NCBI GenBank assembly: GCA_022592435.1
Contig: JABYQS010000001.1
Span: 806,001 to 870,000, forward strand
Length of the DNA: 64,000 bases
Reading direction: 5' to 3'
From: Cerioporus squamosus
Taxonomy: Eukaryota > Basidiomycota > Agaricomycetes > Polyporales > Polyporaceae
Each line of letters starts with the position of its first letter. The stretch's first letter is position 1. The translations under genes were made by a program, and so were the position numbers. Below, piece after piece: positions 11,868-23,400 of this stretch. The notes below the pieces were generated by a model that did not search any database, was not told the origin of the DNA, and was given only the letters and a program-made list of their open reading frames with translations.

Positions 11868-14800
11868 ATGTCTGGACGTCGGCTAACGATATCCTCCCTG
11901 CTATGCGCCGATGACCAAGCTGCGGACCAGGCTCAACCTGAAGCCACCTACCCCCATTCCCTCCACACTCCAATCATACTCTCGGGACCTGGCGTTCCCC
12001 CCGTCGAGTCCAGGGCCCCCCAAGCACGCGACCCTAGCATTCCTGAGTCTCACAGGGTCTCATACCGTAGTAGAGCATATTCAGACTATGATCGAGGCAA
12101 CCATGAGTCCATACCACTTTCATTGCAGCCCATGCATCTCCCGAGGCACACGCCTTCACCCTCGACCGACGACCCATTAGCATATCCGAACTTGCGGAGG
12201 GAGCACAGAGGTGATATCTTAGGTCGCTCTGAAATGGTGGCTAGTAACTCTAGGCCAGTAAGCCGTGAACATGAGATCTCTTCCTACGCATCCCACCACC
12301 TCCCCCCGGCCACATCGCGGCAAGGCCCTTCTTCTCGTCGCAGCTCAGACCCCAGTCGGCAGGAGTATCGATTGTACGAAGGCTCTTCCTACTTCTCCCC
12401 TCCCGCCTCGTCTCGGAGTAGCCAGGCTGACTACTTGACGACACCCTCCACGTTCCCCCTTCAACCACCACCTCTCCCACATACGCATTCGTATTCTCCC
12501 CAACAGCATTCTTCCCCGCAGCACGTGTCTCCGACCCTTCGACGACCCTTGCAATCACCGGCACTGGGTTTACACTATATCACGGATTCCCCTCCCATCA
12601 CCCTAGGTCGCATGTCACGTCCACATAGCAATTCTCCAGGATTGGCGTATCCTTCGCAGTCCCCTCGACATCCCCATAGCCCCCCTGGTCCTCCTCTCAC
12701 TGGGTCTCCAAGTCAAGAATCATTGACAGGCCTCAGCACCCACCACCGTTCAGCGTCGTTCTCTCAGCAAGAGGTGCCGTTCGTAACCCCTCGGCCATCT
12801 TCAGTAACTGCACTACTTAATACGGAGCCCGCGAGGTCCCCTGTGGTTAGGATGGGAGCCCACGGAAGTCCTGGTGGTTTGGAGGGTTTGGCTGCATTGG
12901 CTGAGGTCGCTGTCACTGAGGCGAGGCGCAGGGTGAGTGGCGACCTTCCTTCTCCTGCAGAAGTTAGGGAGACTGCGCGGAGAGCTTCCCTGAGCCCTGC
13001 ACTGAGTCGCAGTCCCATGCTCAGTCGTGGCCCGCCCTCGCTGCACCAGCCATCGCTCTCCCCTGTGTTGCAGAGAAGTCCGATGCTCCCTTCCCCTCGC
13101 GACACCCGTGTCAATTCGTTGGCTGTCATTCCGCTCGGGGCGGTCTCGAGCCATGACGGCGAACCTCCGTCAAAGAGACGAAGACGAACGGGTAGCTCTG
13201 GGGCTGGTCCTGTCCCCCTTGCGCATGTTCCTCCGCCTCCTCCTGCACCTGATGTGCCTCAAGCCACGTCTCCTGTCACCCCCATGCTCTCTCACCCCTC
13301 AAAGCTTGACACGGAGTCAAGTACATATCACTATGCGACTCGTGTGGCATCTCCTCCCCATCATTCCCCGGCACGCCCTGTCGCGTCCCCTCCTGCGACT
13401 CCACAGGCCATCCATACCGCAAGACCTACTAGCATATCCCAGTTGTTGTCTCCGGTGCCACCAGCCAGAATCAAGTCCGTCGTGGATAATCTGTCGACAG
13501 GTCAGGCGCGCCCTCCAGCTCCGGATGCCGCAATCCAGGTGGGGCGTACTGAATGGCCAGTCCCACTGGACGCGTCCGCTCTCTCAGCGGACTTGCGCGC
13601 GGACATCAAGGCCGAGGGGAATGCAGAGGCTGAAGAGTCTGGGCCGGTGGATAGTCGGGTGCATCTGGATGAGTTTAGGAGAAGGCTGCGTGAACCATCC
13701 CCGGCCGTAGGACGCGAAGGAACGCCCATATCCGTTCAAGCAGTATTTGCTGAGGAGGAGGAGATACCAGGTCCCGCGGTTGCAATGGAAGAGGAAGAGG
13801 ATATTTCGGAGCCAGCGATGGTACAGGAGGAGGAAGAACCACCAATCCTACCCACCTCGGTGAAGACGGAAGAACCACCACCTTCGCTCACCACACAGGC
13901 GCAGGAGGAAGTGGTCTCGGTTCCTGCACAGCTGGCTCAGATTGTTGATGTTCCCATGCTTTCTGCAGCAGAACAGCTCCAGGACGTTCCGGTTTCGCCA
14001 TCACCAGCGGAAGCGGAGGACGTTGAGATGCAGCCAGTGCCGGAGAAGGTCCATGACGTCCAGGATGTCCCAGTGCGGTCGTCCTCAAACACATCGGATG
14101 TGCCCGTGCGTCGAGCTCCAGCGCTGAGCTCTCTAGAGGCTGCGGACAAGGCTGGCCCAGTATCGCCAGAAGTGGAGGAGACGATAGTTGTGCCCGCAAA
14201 GCCAGCTGCTCGTGCTGATGATGTATCAACGGTGCCAACGATCGTGACCAAAGATGAGGAGGATCTGTCGTCACTGCCAGGGCCGGCAGCAGTGAAGCAC
14301 GAGTTCGGCGAACCATCGTCTACCTCCCTTCCAGCGGTCAGTCACCTCAGCGGTCACGGAGGGAAACGACAACATTCCGACCCTGAGAACCGTCCTCAGG
14401 ACGATCCTCACGAGTGGCTACTGGAGCATTACGCAGACTCCCCCGCCCGCGATTCACGTCGTTCGTCCCCTGCCCCAGAAGAGCCACCGCGGACGCCATA
14501 TCTCTCGGACGGCTCTCCTCCCCCTCCGATCCTCAAGGATAGCCCAAGACCGTCTCACGTGTCATCGCCCTCGAACCGAGTGAAGCGGCCCATTCAGAAA
14601 GCGCCGAGCCCTCCCCGATCACCCACGCCAACTGCTTTGCTCGAGCAAGAGCTCGACGGCATCTCTCCGGAACACGACGACGACGTCGCACATGCACCGC
14701 GTTCTCCTCAATCGGACGCGGATACGGACTTCGGGCTTGAGTTCGATTTGGCAGCCACTGCAGCACCCGATAGAGACGTTGACCCGGACGTCTCTATGGG

Positions 14801-16906
14801 AAATGAGCTGGATGACGAGTTGCTTAGCCTAGTCGATGACCAGCCTCGGCACTCCAACTCTCACTCTCACCCACATTCCCATACACACTCGCATCCCCAT
14901 TCGCATCACGCGCAGTCGACCAAGGTGTCGCATGCACCGACAGCCGCGAGTCGTCATGAGATTCCGCCCCCCGCCAACGATCTTGTGGCCAAGAAGTCCG
15001 TGGCCACCGCTCTTCCTCCACCACCACCACCTCCAACTATTTCGACTTCTGTGCCGCCTCCAGCACAGGCATCCCAACCTGCCACTCAGCAAAGTGTCTC
15101 GAAGAACGACAGGGCAGGTAGCAGTGCCAAAGTGGAAGGCACGACTGTGTCTGCGAGTATGAAGAAGAAGGAGCCGGCTCCGAAGGTATGGATGGTTTCG
15201 CCCCCTCGATGCACGGCATTGATTGTCATTCTTCCACCAGCCTATTGCCAAGGAGAAGGAGAAGATGCAGGAGAAGGGGGACGAGACACAGGAGCGACCG
15301 CAGGAAGTGCCAGACAAGGTGCAAGAGAAGACGAAGCCCAAGCCCAAACCACGACCTGTCGCGAAGTCAAAGGCGGCGAAAGTCACCGGCGAGAAGGACA
15401 ACGCAGCTGGATCGTCCGGCCGACTCACTCCGTCTGGTAGCGCCGCTGTCACCAAAGGGAAAGGCAAGAAGTCTGCAGCAGCCAACGCTGCAGTGGCCGC
15501 AGTCGCGGCGAAACGAGGAGTATCTACGGTCACTGGTGCTTCGCGATCTCGCTCGGCTTCCGAGATGCCTACACCTGCGGAACCTCCGCCGAAGCTCAAG
15601 CCGCTACCTGCACCTCAGCCTGAGGAGGAGGAAGCGTCGGAAGAGGAGGTGGTCGATGACAAGCTGTATTGTATCTGCAAGACAAGCTACGACGAGGACA
15701 AGGTCATGATCGCTTGCGACAGGTATGTGTTGCTCATCATTACGATGAGAATGAAGATATAACCGACCTGAACAGATGCGACGAGTGGTATCATACTCAG
15801 TGCTTAAACATCGACGACTTGGAGGTCGACCTTATCGACCAGTTCGTGTGCCCACCTTGTGTCATGGGTAAGCACGAACGCACCTGGTCACCGTCAGTCA
15901 CAGTCGCTAACGCACGAACAACGTAGCCAACCCCAACTTGTCGCTCAAAACCACATACAAAGCGCGTTGTATGGCGGGGTTGAAGCATCCATGTCCATCG
16001 TCTCCTGACGCATGCCACAAACCCGCTCGTGGCGCATTCTCAAAGTTCTGCTCGGACGAGTGCGGCATCGCCTATATGCAGCGTCGCATCGAAGGTTGGG
16101 GCGGTAGTCAAGCCGTGCTGTGGGCGAGCGTCAAGGACACCAAGCAGCGCGAGGGCGTTGTTGTCAAGGTGCAAGTCCTTGGGAGTCCCGAGGGGGCGTC
16201 GCAGGATGAGAAGCGTCCTGGCGCCACAGTTGGTCACCTCATTCAGGAGGCACACGAGGTGCAACAGCCGACGAAGACACAGCGAGAGCGGAAGATCGCT
16301 CGTCTGCAGGCTCAGTTGGACAAGCTCGCACCGAAACGCGAGGAGGTCAAGAAGGACCTTGAGGTCATCGTGTGGCGACAGAAGCTCCTTCAGCTTGCGT
16401 CCGCTCGCGCGGACAGCTTGAAAAACGAATGTGGCTGGGATCAACGGCTCTGTATGGACGACGAGGACTACGCAGACTTTGGCCGGGCTGTCCTCGAATC
16501 CTACGAGGAGGGTCATGCGCAGCCGAATGGAGTAGACGCCATGCACGTCGACGGCACACTGGAGGCTGGCGAGTGGTGGTGCAGAGGCGTGAGGAAGTGT
16601 CCTCGTCATGCAGGGTACGCGTCATTCTTGGCTACATTCAACCACAATGACTGAATCACCCCAACGTACGACAGGTGGCAGAAGCTTCGCACGAGCGAGT
16701 TCGAGTTCGACAGGAAGGCGAAGGAGGATGCGATCTCGGCTTTGACTGCCAAAGAACGCGAGATTCGCGGGCAGCTTGAGGATGCGATCAGCCTTCCTGT
16801 GCGGAAGACAATGGTACCCCTGCAGCCGCTGAACGGACACCAAACTAACGGGGTTACGGCCAAAACCAACGGGATGTCTGGAAGGAAGGGAAAGCAGAAG
16901 AACTAA
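11868..16906 (+). CDS. SPP1: PHD-finger Set1C/COMPASS subunit, Spp1/CFP1-like, with giant disordered N-terminus
   Basis: Probable reader subunit of the Set1 histone H3K4 methyltransferase complex. The first exon runs 11868-15185; introns at about 15186-15240, 15723-15776, 15869-15926 and 16616-16674 join frames cleanly. Roughly the first 1,200 residues are low-complexity Ser/Pro-rich sequence with acidic repeats and a Ser-His run near 14855-14910 (SHSHPHSHTHSHPHSHH). The PHD finger then reads LYCICKTSYDEDKVMIACDR, CDEWYHTQCL, VCPPC. It is followed by the Cys-rich region typical of Spp1/CFP1 (ARCMAGLKHPCPSSPDACHK, FCSDECGIAYMQRRI), a coiled coil and WCRGVRKCPRHAGWQKL. Yeast Spp1 has about 350 residues; this protein is near 1,500, with the domains confined to the C-terminal quarter. 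Family identity is strong; the far N-terminal start is less certain. Confidence 0.9.
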
Positions 16907-17174
16907 TGTAACGTATAATGATGTTGTTGCTACGCGATCCTAGATGCTGGCCGATACTGTACATGTCAATAATGTCATGTTGCTTGCGCGTTGCTATTCG
17001 CCCGATGTTCACCAAGCCTATCCTTCGGGCAGGTTCGCGACTCGTACATGTAGACGACATAAATACAACAAGTTCAGATGCCTCCTTGGCGTAATGAATC
17101 TGCCTATGTATGGAGTGCATCGACAAGAAAGATGATAAAAGAAGTGCTCCTCTCATCGAGCCCTGGCATACTCA

Positions 17175-17801
17175 TCAGTATCCATCCCCTTCGCCACCCT
17201 CTTTGCAGAAGCCCTTCTGCTCATATAGCACCTGCGATTTGACGTCTTCCCGCTTCTTCTTGCTTGCGACGTCCTGCTTGTGATACGGCTCCAAGACGGA
17301 CCATTCTACCTGACGAAGTGGAACTTCATCTTCCTGGTCAAGGTCCTGCACGAAGGGAGTCGGTCGTTCGCCGGACAATACACGCCGTTCAAATGTATGA
17401 TGTACTCACAATTTCACCCAAGAGGACCACGTTCTCTCCACGAATAAGGAAGAGACCTCGCCACGCCTCAGCAAAGACGTCCTGGTGGTATATTCGTTCC
17501 ACGGTATCCTCTAGGACAAGGTTGGCTGTGGAGTGTCAATGAGTCTGTCCAGAGACATGAGTGCGCGACACTCACCGAACTGGTCATACGACCTCAAGAC
17601 TCCTTGAAGCTTCCGTCCATCTCGCAAGACCACGAGCATCTTCCCTAACCGGAGCCAAGAGGGCGATATGGGATGGGGCAGCGGGGATTGGCAAGGCATA
17701 TGGGCTCAGGGTGCACCTTGAGTACGTGGACTTCGGATAGACGTACTGTCGACGCAATCCACAAGAGATCCAGAGGTCGTAAATGGGATTAGGGAGTCCA
17801 T
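17175..17801 (-). CDS. LSM1: U6 snRNA-associated Sm-like protein LSm1
   Basis: Subunit specific to the cytoplasmic Lsm1-7 ring, which binds deadenylated mRNA 3' ends and promotes decapping. Four exons (17801-17747, 17644-17576, 17525-17410, 17345-17175) give 136 residues in frame. It starts [18 protein letters not shown], continues with the Sm1 motif [20 protein letters not shown], then [14 protein letters not shown], the Sm2 motif [16 protein letters not shown], and the Lsm1-specific tail [13 protein letters not shown]. It is the usual length. A tRNA gene begins 145 bp upstream on the opposite strand. Confidence 0.96.
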
Positions 17802-17946
17802 TGCTGACGGGCACCCTCGGCGGGCAAGGAGAAGGTAGAAGGTTTCCGACTGGAGTGTACAGTTCGAGCACAGTTCACGCTCAGCATGTGCTGCTAGTCA
17901 AGGCATCTGGACATTTCAGCTCCTTACTTACTGAAGCAACTGCCAA

Positions 17947-18039
17947 GCTGATATGGCCGAGTCGTTAAGGCGAGTGATTTGAATTAGTTTCACTATCACT
18001 TGGGCATTGCCCGCGTAGGTTCAAATCCTGCTGTCAGCG
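17947..18039 (+). tRNA. tRNA-Ser(UGA) with an 11-nt intron
   Basis: The acceptor arms GCTGATA and TGTCAGC pair (one G-U), with G as discriminator. The D-arm box TGGCCGAGTCGTTAAGG and T-arm box GGTTCAAATCC are the internal polymerase III promoter. A long variable arm, TGGGCATTGCCCGC, marks a class II tRNA. The anticodon loop reads TTTGAA with anticodon TGA, followed by an intron of 11 nt (TTAGTTTCACT, about 17983-17993) directly after position 37, where eukaryotic tRNA introns sit; removing it restores the AGTGA/TCACT stem. Mature length is 82 nt before CCA addition. Confidence 0.93.
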
Positions 18040-18337
18040 TTTGCCGTACGCATTCATATCATTTTATATCTTTGTAGTACTAGGCGTGAACTCGCTCTCG
18101 ACCCGACTCCCGTGAGCCATACCGTGACATGATATGTACGCCCGACCTCACAAGCTCACGAACGATATCGAGGTTGTCTGCAGGCCGTGGAACTGAACCG
18201 CAATGAATGGAGTACAAATGCATATGACCGTGGAACGTTGCACATGCGAAACCGGTACCCCGAAGTGCACACTCGCTCATAGATGGCCAATGGTCTATAG
18301 CGAATGAAGGACGAGTACATTATCATGGGTGCAGCAG

Positions 18338-18792
18338 TCACGACGATGTCGACGCGGTAGCCTCGTTTCCAAAGTACTGCCATTGTCCGGGCTCTGGTTT
18401 CTCCTCCAGAGGCTCCCATCTGTGAGCACTGTTAGGTACCATAGGCATGGAGGGACTGAATGCACGTACGCTTTCCACTCCAGCATCTTGTTAGCCACGC
18501 TGAGCTCGTCCTGGGCGATCTCAAGCGATTCCTCGATATGCCCCTCGTCCAGCTCCTTCTCCAACACGGTGACGTCCCCATTTGCGCGCTCGAGCACCTT
18601 CAGCTTGTGCAGCGTGAGGGCTTCCGTGCCTTGCCGGTAGACAGATGTTTGAGGAATGGCGGAGAGTGTTTGAAGGGTTGCCTCGTATGTCTGCTTGAGC
18701 GCGGGCAGCGGATCCTGGTGTACTCGGAGGCCGACAATGCCCGTAGTCCGCTTTGTCGCAGCGGAGAACAGAGGACGAGTGAGACGGAACAT
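18338..18792 (-). CDS. NDUFA5: NADH:ubiquinone oxidoreductase subunit NDUFA5 (B13)
   Basis: Accessory subunit of mitochondrial complex I, on the matrix arm. Two exons (18792-18470 and 18419-18338) give 134 residues in frame. It starts MFRLTRPLFSAATKRTTGIV, continues GLRVHQDPLPALKQTYEATL and the helical ALTLHKLKVLERANGD and EKELDEGHIEESLEIAQDEL, and ends with the family tail KMLEWKAWEPLEEKPEPGQW. Length and motifs are typical. It is divergent from MRPL32, another nuclear gene for a mitochondrial protein, with 141 bp between the start codons. Confidence 0.95.
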
Positions 18793-18933
18793 CGCGCACG
18801 GTGGTGGTTGACAGTGAACGTGAACTGTGCATTGTCCGAATGCCGTTGCGCGCGACTGTGACGAGTAGACGCCCAAAGCGCACGGTGCTTCCGCCGTTCG
18901 TGCCGACCTCGGCCTCCTTTCATCTCGACCACC

Positions 18934-19355
18934 ATGGCGGCAGCTTTGGCACTGCAGCACTCCCGTTCGTGGTTCTCGGCAGCACGGCAGCCTCTCGCTC
19001 GCATAACCCTGGCTGCTGCGTTTATCCCCGCGTTGCTCGCAGCTCCAAAGCCATTCACCTGGGCCATCCCTTCACTGCCGTCCCTGCTCGAGCTGTTCCC
19101 GCCATGGCTGCTCGCCGTTCCTAAGAAGAAGACGTCGCACTCGCGAAAGGCGATGCGCAGTGCCAATAAGGGTTTGAAGGACAAACAAAGTGGGTAGTGT
19201 TGAGAGTCCAACACGATGTGTACTGACACGAGAATTTCGCAGACTTGGTGCACTGTCCGGCATGCGGCTCGCCCAAGCTAGCCCACAACCTGTGTCCAAC
19301 GTGCTACCGGGAGCTGAACGTAGGGTGGAAGAGGACCAGGTCATCAGAGCTCTGA
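18934..19355 (+). CDS. MRPL32: Mitochondrial ribosomal protein bL32m
   Basis: Large-subunit mitoribosome protein. Two exons (18934-19189, 19243-19355) give 122 residues. A basic and hydrophobic N-terminal targeting region is followed by the mature start VPKKKTSHSRKAMRSANKGL, which in yeast is exposed by m-AAA protease processing. The zinc ribbon follows: CPACGSPKLAHNLCPTC, with four cysteines in two CxxC pairs, then YRELNVGWKR. The splice after KDKQ joins exactly at NLVHCPACG. Length and order are as in fungal homologues. Confidence 0.95.
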
Positions 19356-20405
19356 GGCGCACACGGGCATGGCTCGGATGTATCTTGTGTGTACTCCTGG
19401 ATTCTGTGGGTTGACTTATCATCGACTGAGCTTTCATTTCCAGTAAACTACATATTGATAATGGTTCTCTTCCAACAACATATGCTAATTCTGCGAACGC
19501 TTCGCCATACGGCGCGTTTTGGTGCGATCAAGCCTGGTCCTTCAATCACAATCACAGAAGTGTGCCCAGCGCAACTACTTCCCATGCGACCGTCGATGTC
19601 ACAAGCTGGATATCTCTACCCACGTCTACACCATATCGCAACCCGTGGCGGCTATATGAAGGTAAGTCCTTCGGGCCTTCAGGGTTTTTTTTCCCTACTA
19701 AGGGGATCCGTAGGGGATTGTTATTGCCAATGCCGCTAGAACTCTCGAATGACGATTGCTGTGGTCCTCAAGATGTCAGCTGCGCTGGCCGAAGAGTCAC
19801 CTAAGATATGCTTGCCGCGCAAGGCCGGACACAGTTCAGCATACTCACTCTCCTCTTGAAGTTCGCATTGCTTGACAACACGTACCATGCTGAGGCGAAG
19901 CGACCACTCGGACCGACTGCTCTAATCTCGCCACATTGGCCCTGTTGAGATCGAGGTATCCAAGGGAAGCAAGTTTGCGATGACATGGTGGACGTTCAGA
20001 ATACAGTGTACTACCCCCGTACATACTACTAGTAGCCTGGGCGGGTAAGGCCTAGCCTATAAGAGCTGTAAGACACACAAGACTTGCAGCTACGACCGTG
20101 GTCATCTGGGGAAGTGGTCAATAGATCTATGAATGTCTGTATCGCACTGCAAACGCACCTTGAAAATCATGATGTGGTACTCAGTACTCATGAGGGGGTA
20201 TACCTAAGGTATACCGCTGCCTCGGCCGCAACTTGCAAGCTACCGCCGTTAGTGGCGAGCGCCTATGTGAAGACGCGTGGACAACGCAGTCACATGACCG
20301 ACGCGTACATTCAACCACCGCGGCTCGACAAGTCGCCCTTCCTTCAACACGACCTCCCTCAACGCGACCACTCGGTTCCATCTTCTCCTCCCGCCGCGTC
20401 AAGAC
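19356..20405. other. Intergenic between MRPL32 and INCENP
   Basis: About 1 kb without a supported gene. A run of eight T lies near 19685. Short frames (for example 19801-19986 leftward) lack family features. It should hold the MRPL32 3' end and the INCENP promoter. Confidence 0.5.
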
Positions 20406-23400
20406 ATGGACGGCTCAAGACCCGGAGAACCAGGCGTCATCGCCTGGTGCAACTCGATTCGCTTTACGATGGCCAAAGACCCCGGACGGCAGTTCCTTTG
20501 CGAGCAGATACAGAGGGAAGGCTTCGACTGGCTCGACAACTACTTGGAGGACTTCTTGGAGGGACCTAAGAAAGAGTACGTACTGTCAATGCAGTCGCTT
20601 AGCCTGGTGCCAACGTGTGGCTACAGACCAGTCATCGAACTCCTCAAGACACCGGGACGCAAGAAGAACGCGCCTACAAGGACGCGTGCAGCAACCGCTG
20701 CCGCCGCAAAGTCCCAGTCACATATGTCTCTATCATTTGACGTACGTGGATAGACTACAGTGACCCCGATACCTCCCTCACGATCTACAGGATGGCGCTA
20801 CGAAGGAGAATCGCGAACCCATCAACGATTTCCATAAGACTCTCCTTCAGGCCAAGGCCAAGGGAGACGCAGAGAAGGAGGCTCGTAAACCCGTACCACT
20901 GCATCTACATCCGAAGATCGGCACGCTGTCAAGGCGTCGGAGTCGTTCAGCAAGCTCAAGAACACAAGGATTGTCACCATCGTGGATAGTCCAGAGAAGG
21001 TCACCGAGAACATGGAGATCGACGACGCACGCTCACTTCCCCCTGCCCCGGTCTTCGAAACAACGCAGTCTTCAGTCAAAACATGCGGTCGCGACCCCTC
21101 TTATCTTGCGCCGCAAGACTCCGCGAATGAGCTCTCTGTTATTGCTGAAGACGATGAGTCGGCGGAGAGAAGTCGCGTCTCCCCCTCACCTGTACCACCT
21201 GTCCCACGAGAAGACCACATCGAGAGCGGCGTGGATACCGGAAAGTCGAACGAAACGGTGTTCCATGACGCTGTGACTAGGTTGTCTCATGACGTCGACA
21301 TGGGAGAGCAGGCCCAGGACGACGTTGACGACGGTTTTGTACAGGACGAGGAACCTGTACAAGGTGACGTGACATCTATGTCTGCAGCCACGTTCCACTC
21401 TATCCCTCTCAGTCCCCGTGAACCAGAGCCAGAGCCGACCTCTGCCCGCACTGCTGAGTTCCACACGGCACCCCTTCCCAAGGTGTCGCTCCCGCCGCTC
21501 CTTGTGGAGGAACAACATTCGCATACAGCGCCTCTTCCAGCCAACAGCTCTCATCACGAGGAATACACGATGCCTTTGCGCGGCGAGCCTTCCGGTCCCA
21601 TTCCTGGTCTGTCCCGTAAGCCCAGCATGCCCCTGTTCGCTGGAGTGCCCGCCCCTTCTCCTCTTCGCAAGTCTTTGCGTACCCCTGGCGAACCAACACT
21701 GACCATCGGCCCTGCACCTTCTGCACCTCCTACTGCTGTGAAACGAACTTCGACATCATGGCTCTCGAAGGCGCGCGAGACGAAGGCACTCGAGAACACG
21801 ACGAAGCGGGCGAGTACTCTTGGAGTAGGCGGGACGACCTTCAGTGCAAACAAGAGAAAGAGCAGTGAGATGCTTGAGGCCGCTACGGAGAACGCCACTG
21901 CTGTTCTCAAGTCGCTCGAGGAGGAAGACGAGCGAATCACCAAAGTCCCTAAGCTCTCTGGTCGCGAAGGTGAACTGCCGGGCGACCATAAAGGCGAGGG
22001 CAAGGCGATCAGTCAAGACTCGGTATGTCTTCCAATCTGTTTGATTTTTTTATTGTCCACTGAAGCTATATGACCAGCCCCGCGATGTTGTCATACAGCA
22101 ATCGACAGAAGTACGTGCTAGTTCCCCGCCAGCGCCAACTTCTGTTGTGCCCGAGCAAGAGGACGACGACATGCTCACCACACTTTTGAAGAAGAACTTC
22201 GGTGCGCGTTCTGGTAAGAGTATGGGCAAGTCTCTAGGGGGGAATGCTGCAGCGGCCCTCGCGGAAGCAAGAGCGCAAGCAGAGGCTCGTGTCGCCGAGA
22301 GACACAAGCTAGAGATGGGTGTTACGGCTGACTCCGGAGACGTTGCCATGGCCTCCGAAGAGCAGTCTACGCCTGAGGACCCCCCGCCAGCCGTCGCTCC
22401 ATCCACGGAGTCGGAACGCAGACTCAGTGTGTCGGACCTAGTCCCGTCTTCTCACATCAAGGGCAAGGAGAAGAGCAGAGATGCACCTGCGACCGCCGAT
22501 ACGAGCATCTCTACCACGCCCCCGCACACGCCTCCTCGCGCGCGCACTATTAGCTTCAATGGACCACCCGTTGGCCCTGTCTTCTCGAAACCTCCTGCTC
22601 CTGCACCCGCTCCTGCCGGCGCTTCCGGTCAACCTTCGGGTCGCTCAGATGCGCCTGCGCCGGTTCGTGATTTCAAGCTGCCCACAACGAACCCGTTCTC
22701 CATCCCTGCAGCGATGGCTCTTGGAATGGGCCCGAAGTTCGCGCCCATTTCGGCTCAAAGCAGCAAGGGAAGCGTCTTCTCCGACATCGTCTTCGACCGC
22801 TCGAACGCTTCACCAGCATGGATGCCGTCCACACAGGATACGTCCTACTCCGCTGCCCAGTCGCAATCGCAGCCGAAAGCTGACGACAACGACGACCTAG
22901 ACCCGGACGACAGCTGGGGCGTCGACGAGAAGTTTGCCGGGAACCACATGTGGACGCCGTTCGGGTTCACGAGCGCGAACCCGGACCAGCTCAAGGACGA
23001 CACGATGACGTGGAGCACGTATCCCAGCCAGAGCACGAGCCAGAAGCTGGGTGATACTGGCCCAACGCAGCCTATGGAGAGCTCACTCTCCTCCCTGCCG
23101 CCGAGCAAGGTGGCCGCGGAGGAGGAAGAGAGGGAGGAGCCCGAGACCGGGCAGGGCTTCGCGGAACGGATGGCTGCTGCTGCTCAGCAGCCCGACGACG
23201 TAGACGACGACGGCGAAGCCGACATGGCGATGGAGATTGACGAGGATGAGGACCTGGAAGTCCAGGAAGAGCCGGAGAAGGACGATCTTGAGGATGCTAT
23301 CCTCGCGGGCAAGTCGACGATCAAGCTCGTTAAGGTACGAGAATACTTGAAGTTGGTGTCGGGCTCTGTGGACTGACACGTCGTATCCTGTAGCAACAGA

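Noticed and set aside
20576..20602. GTACGT...TTAG pair in INCENP exon 1 that looks like an intron
   Set aside because: Only 27 nt and in frame; below the size the spliceosome can use, so treated as coding.
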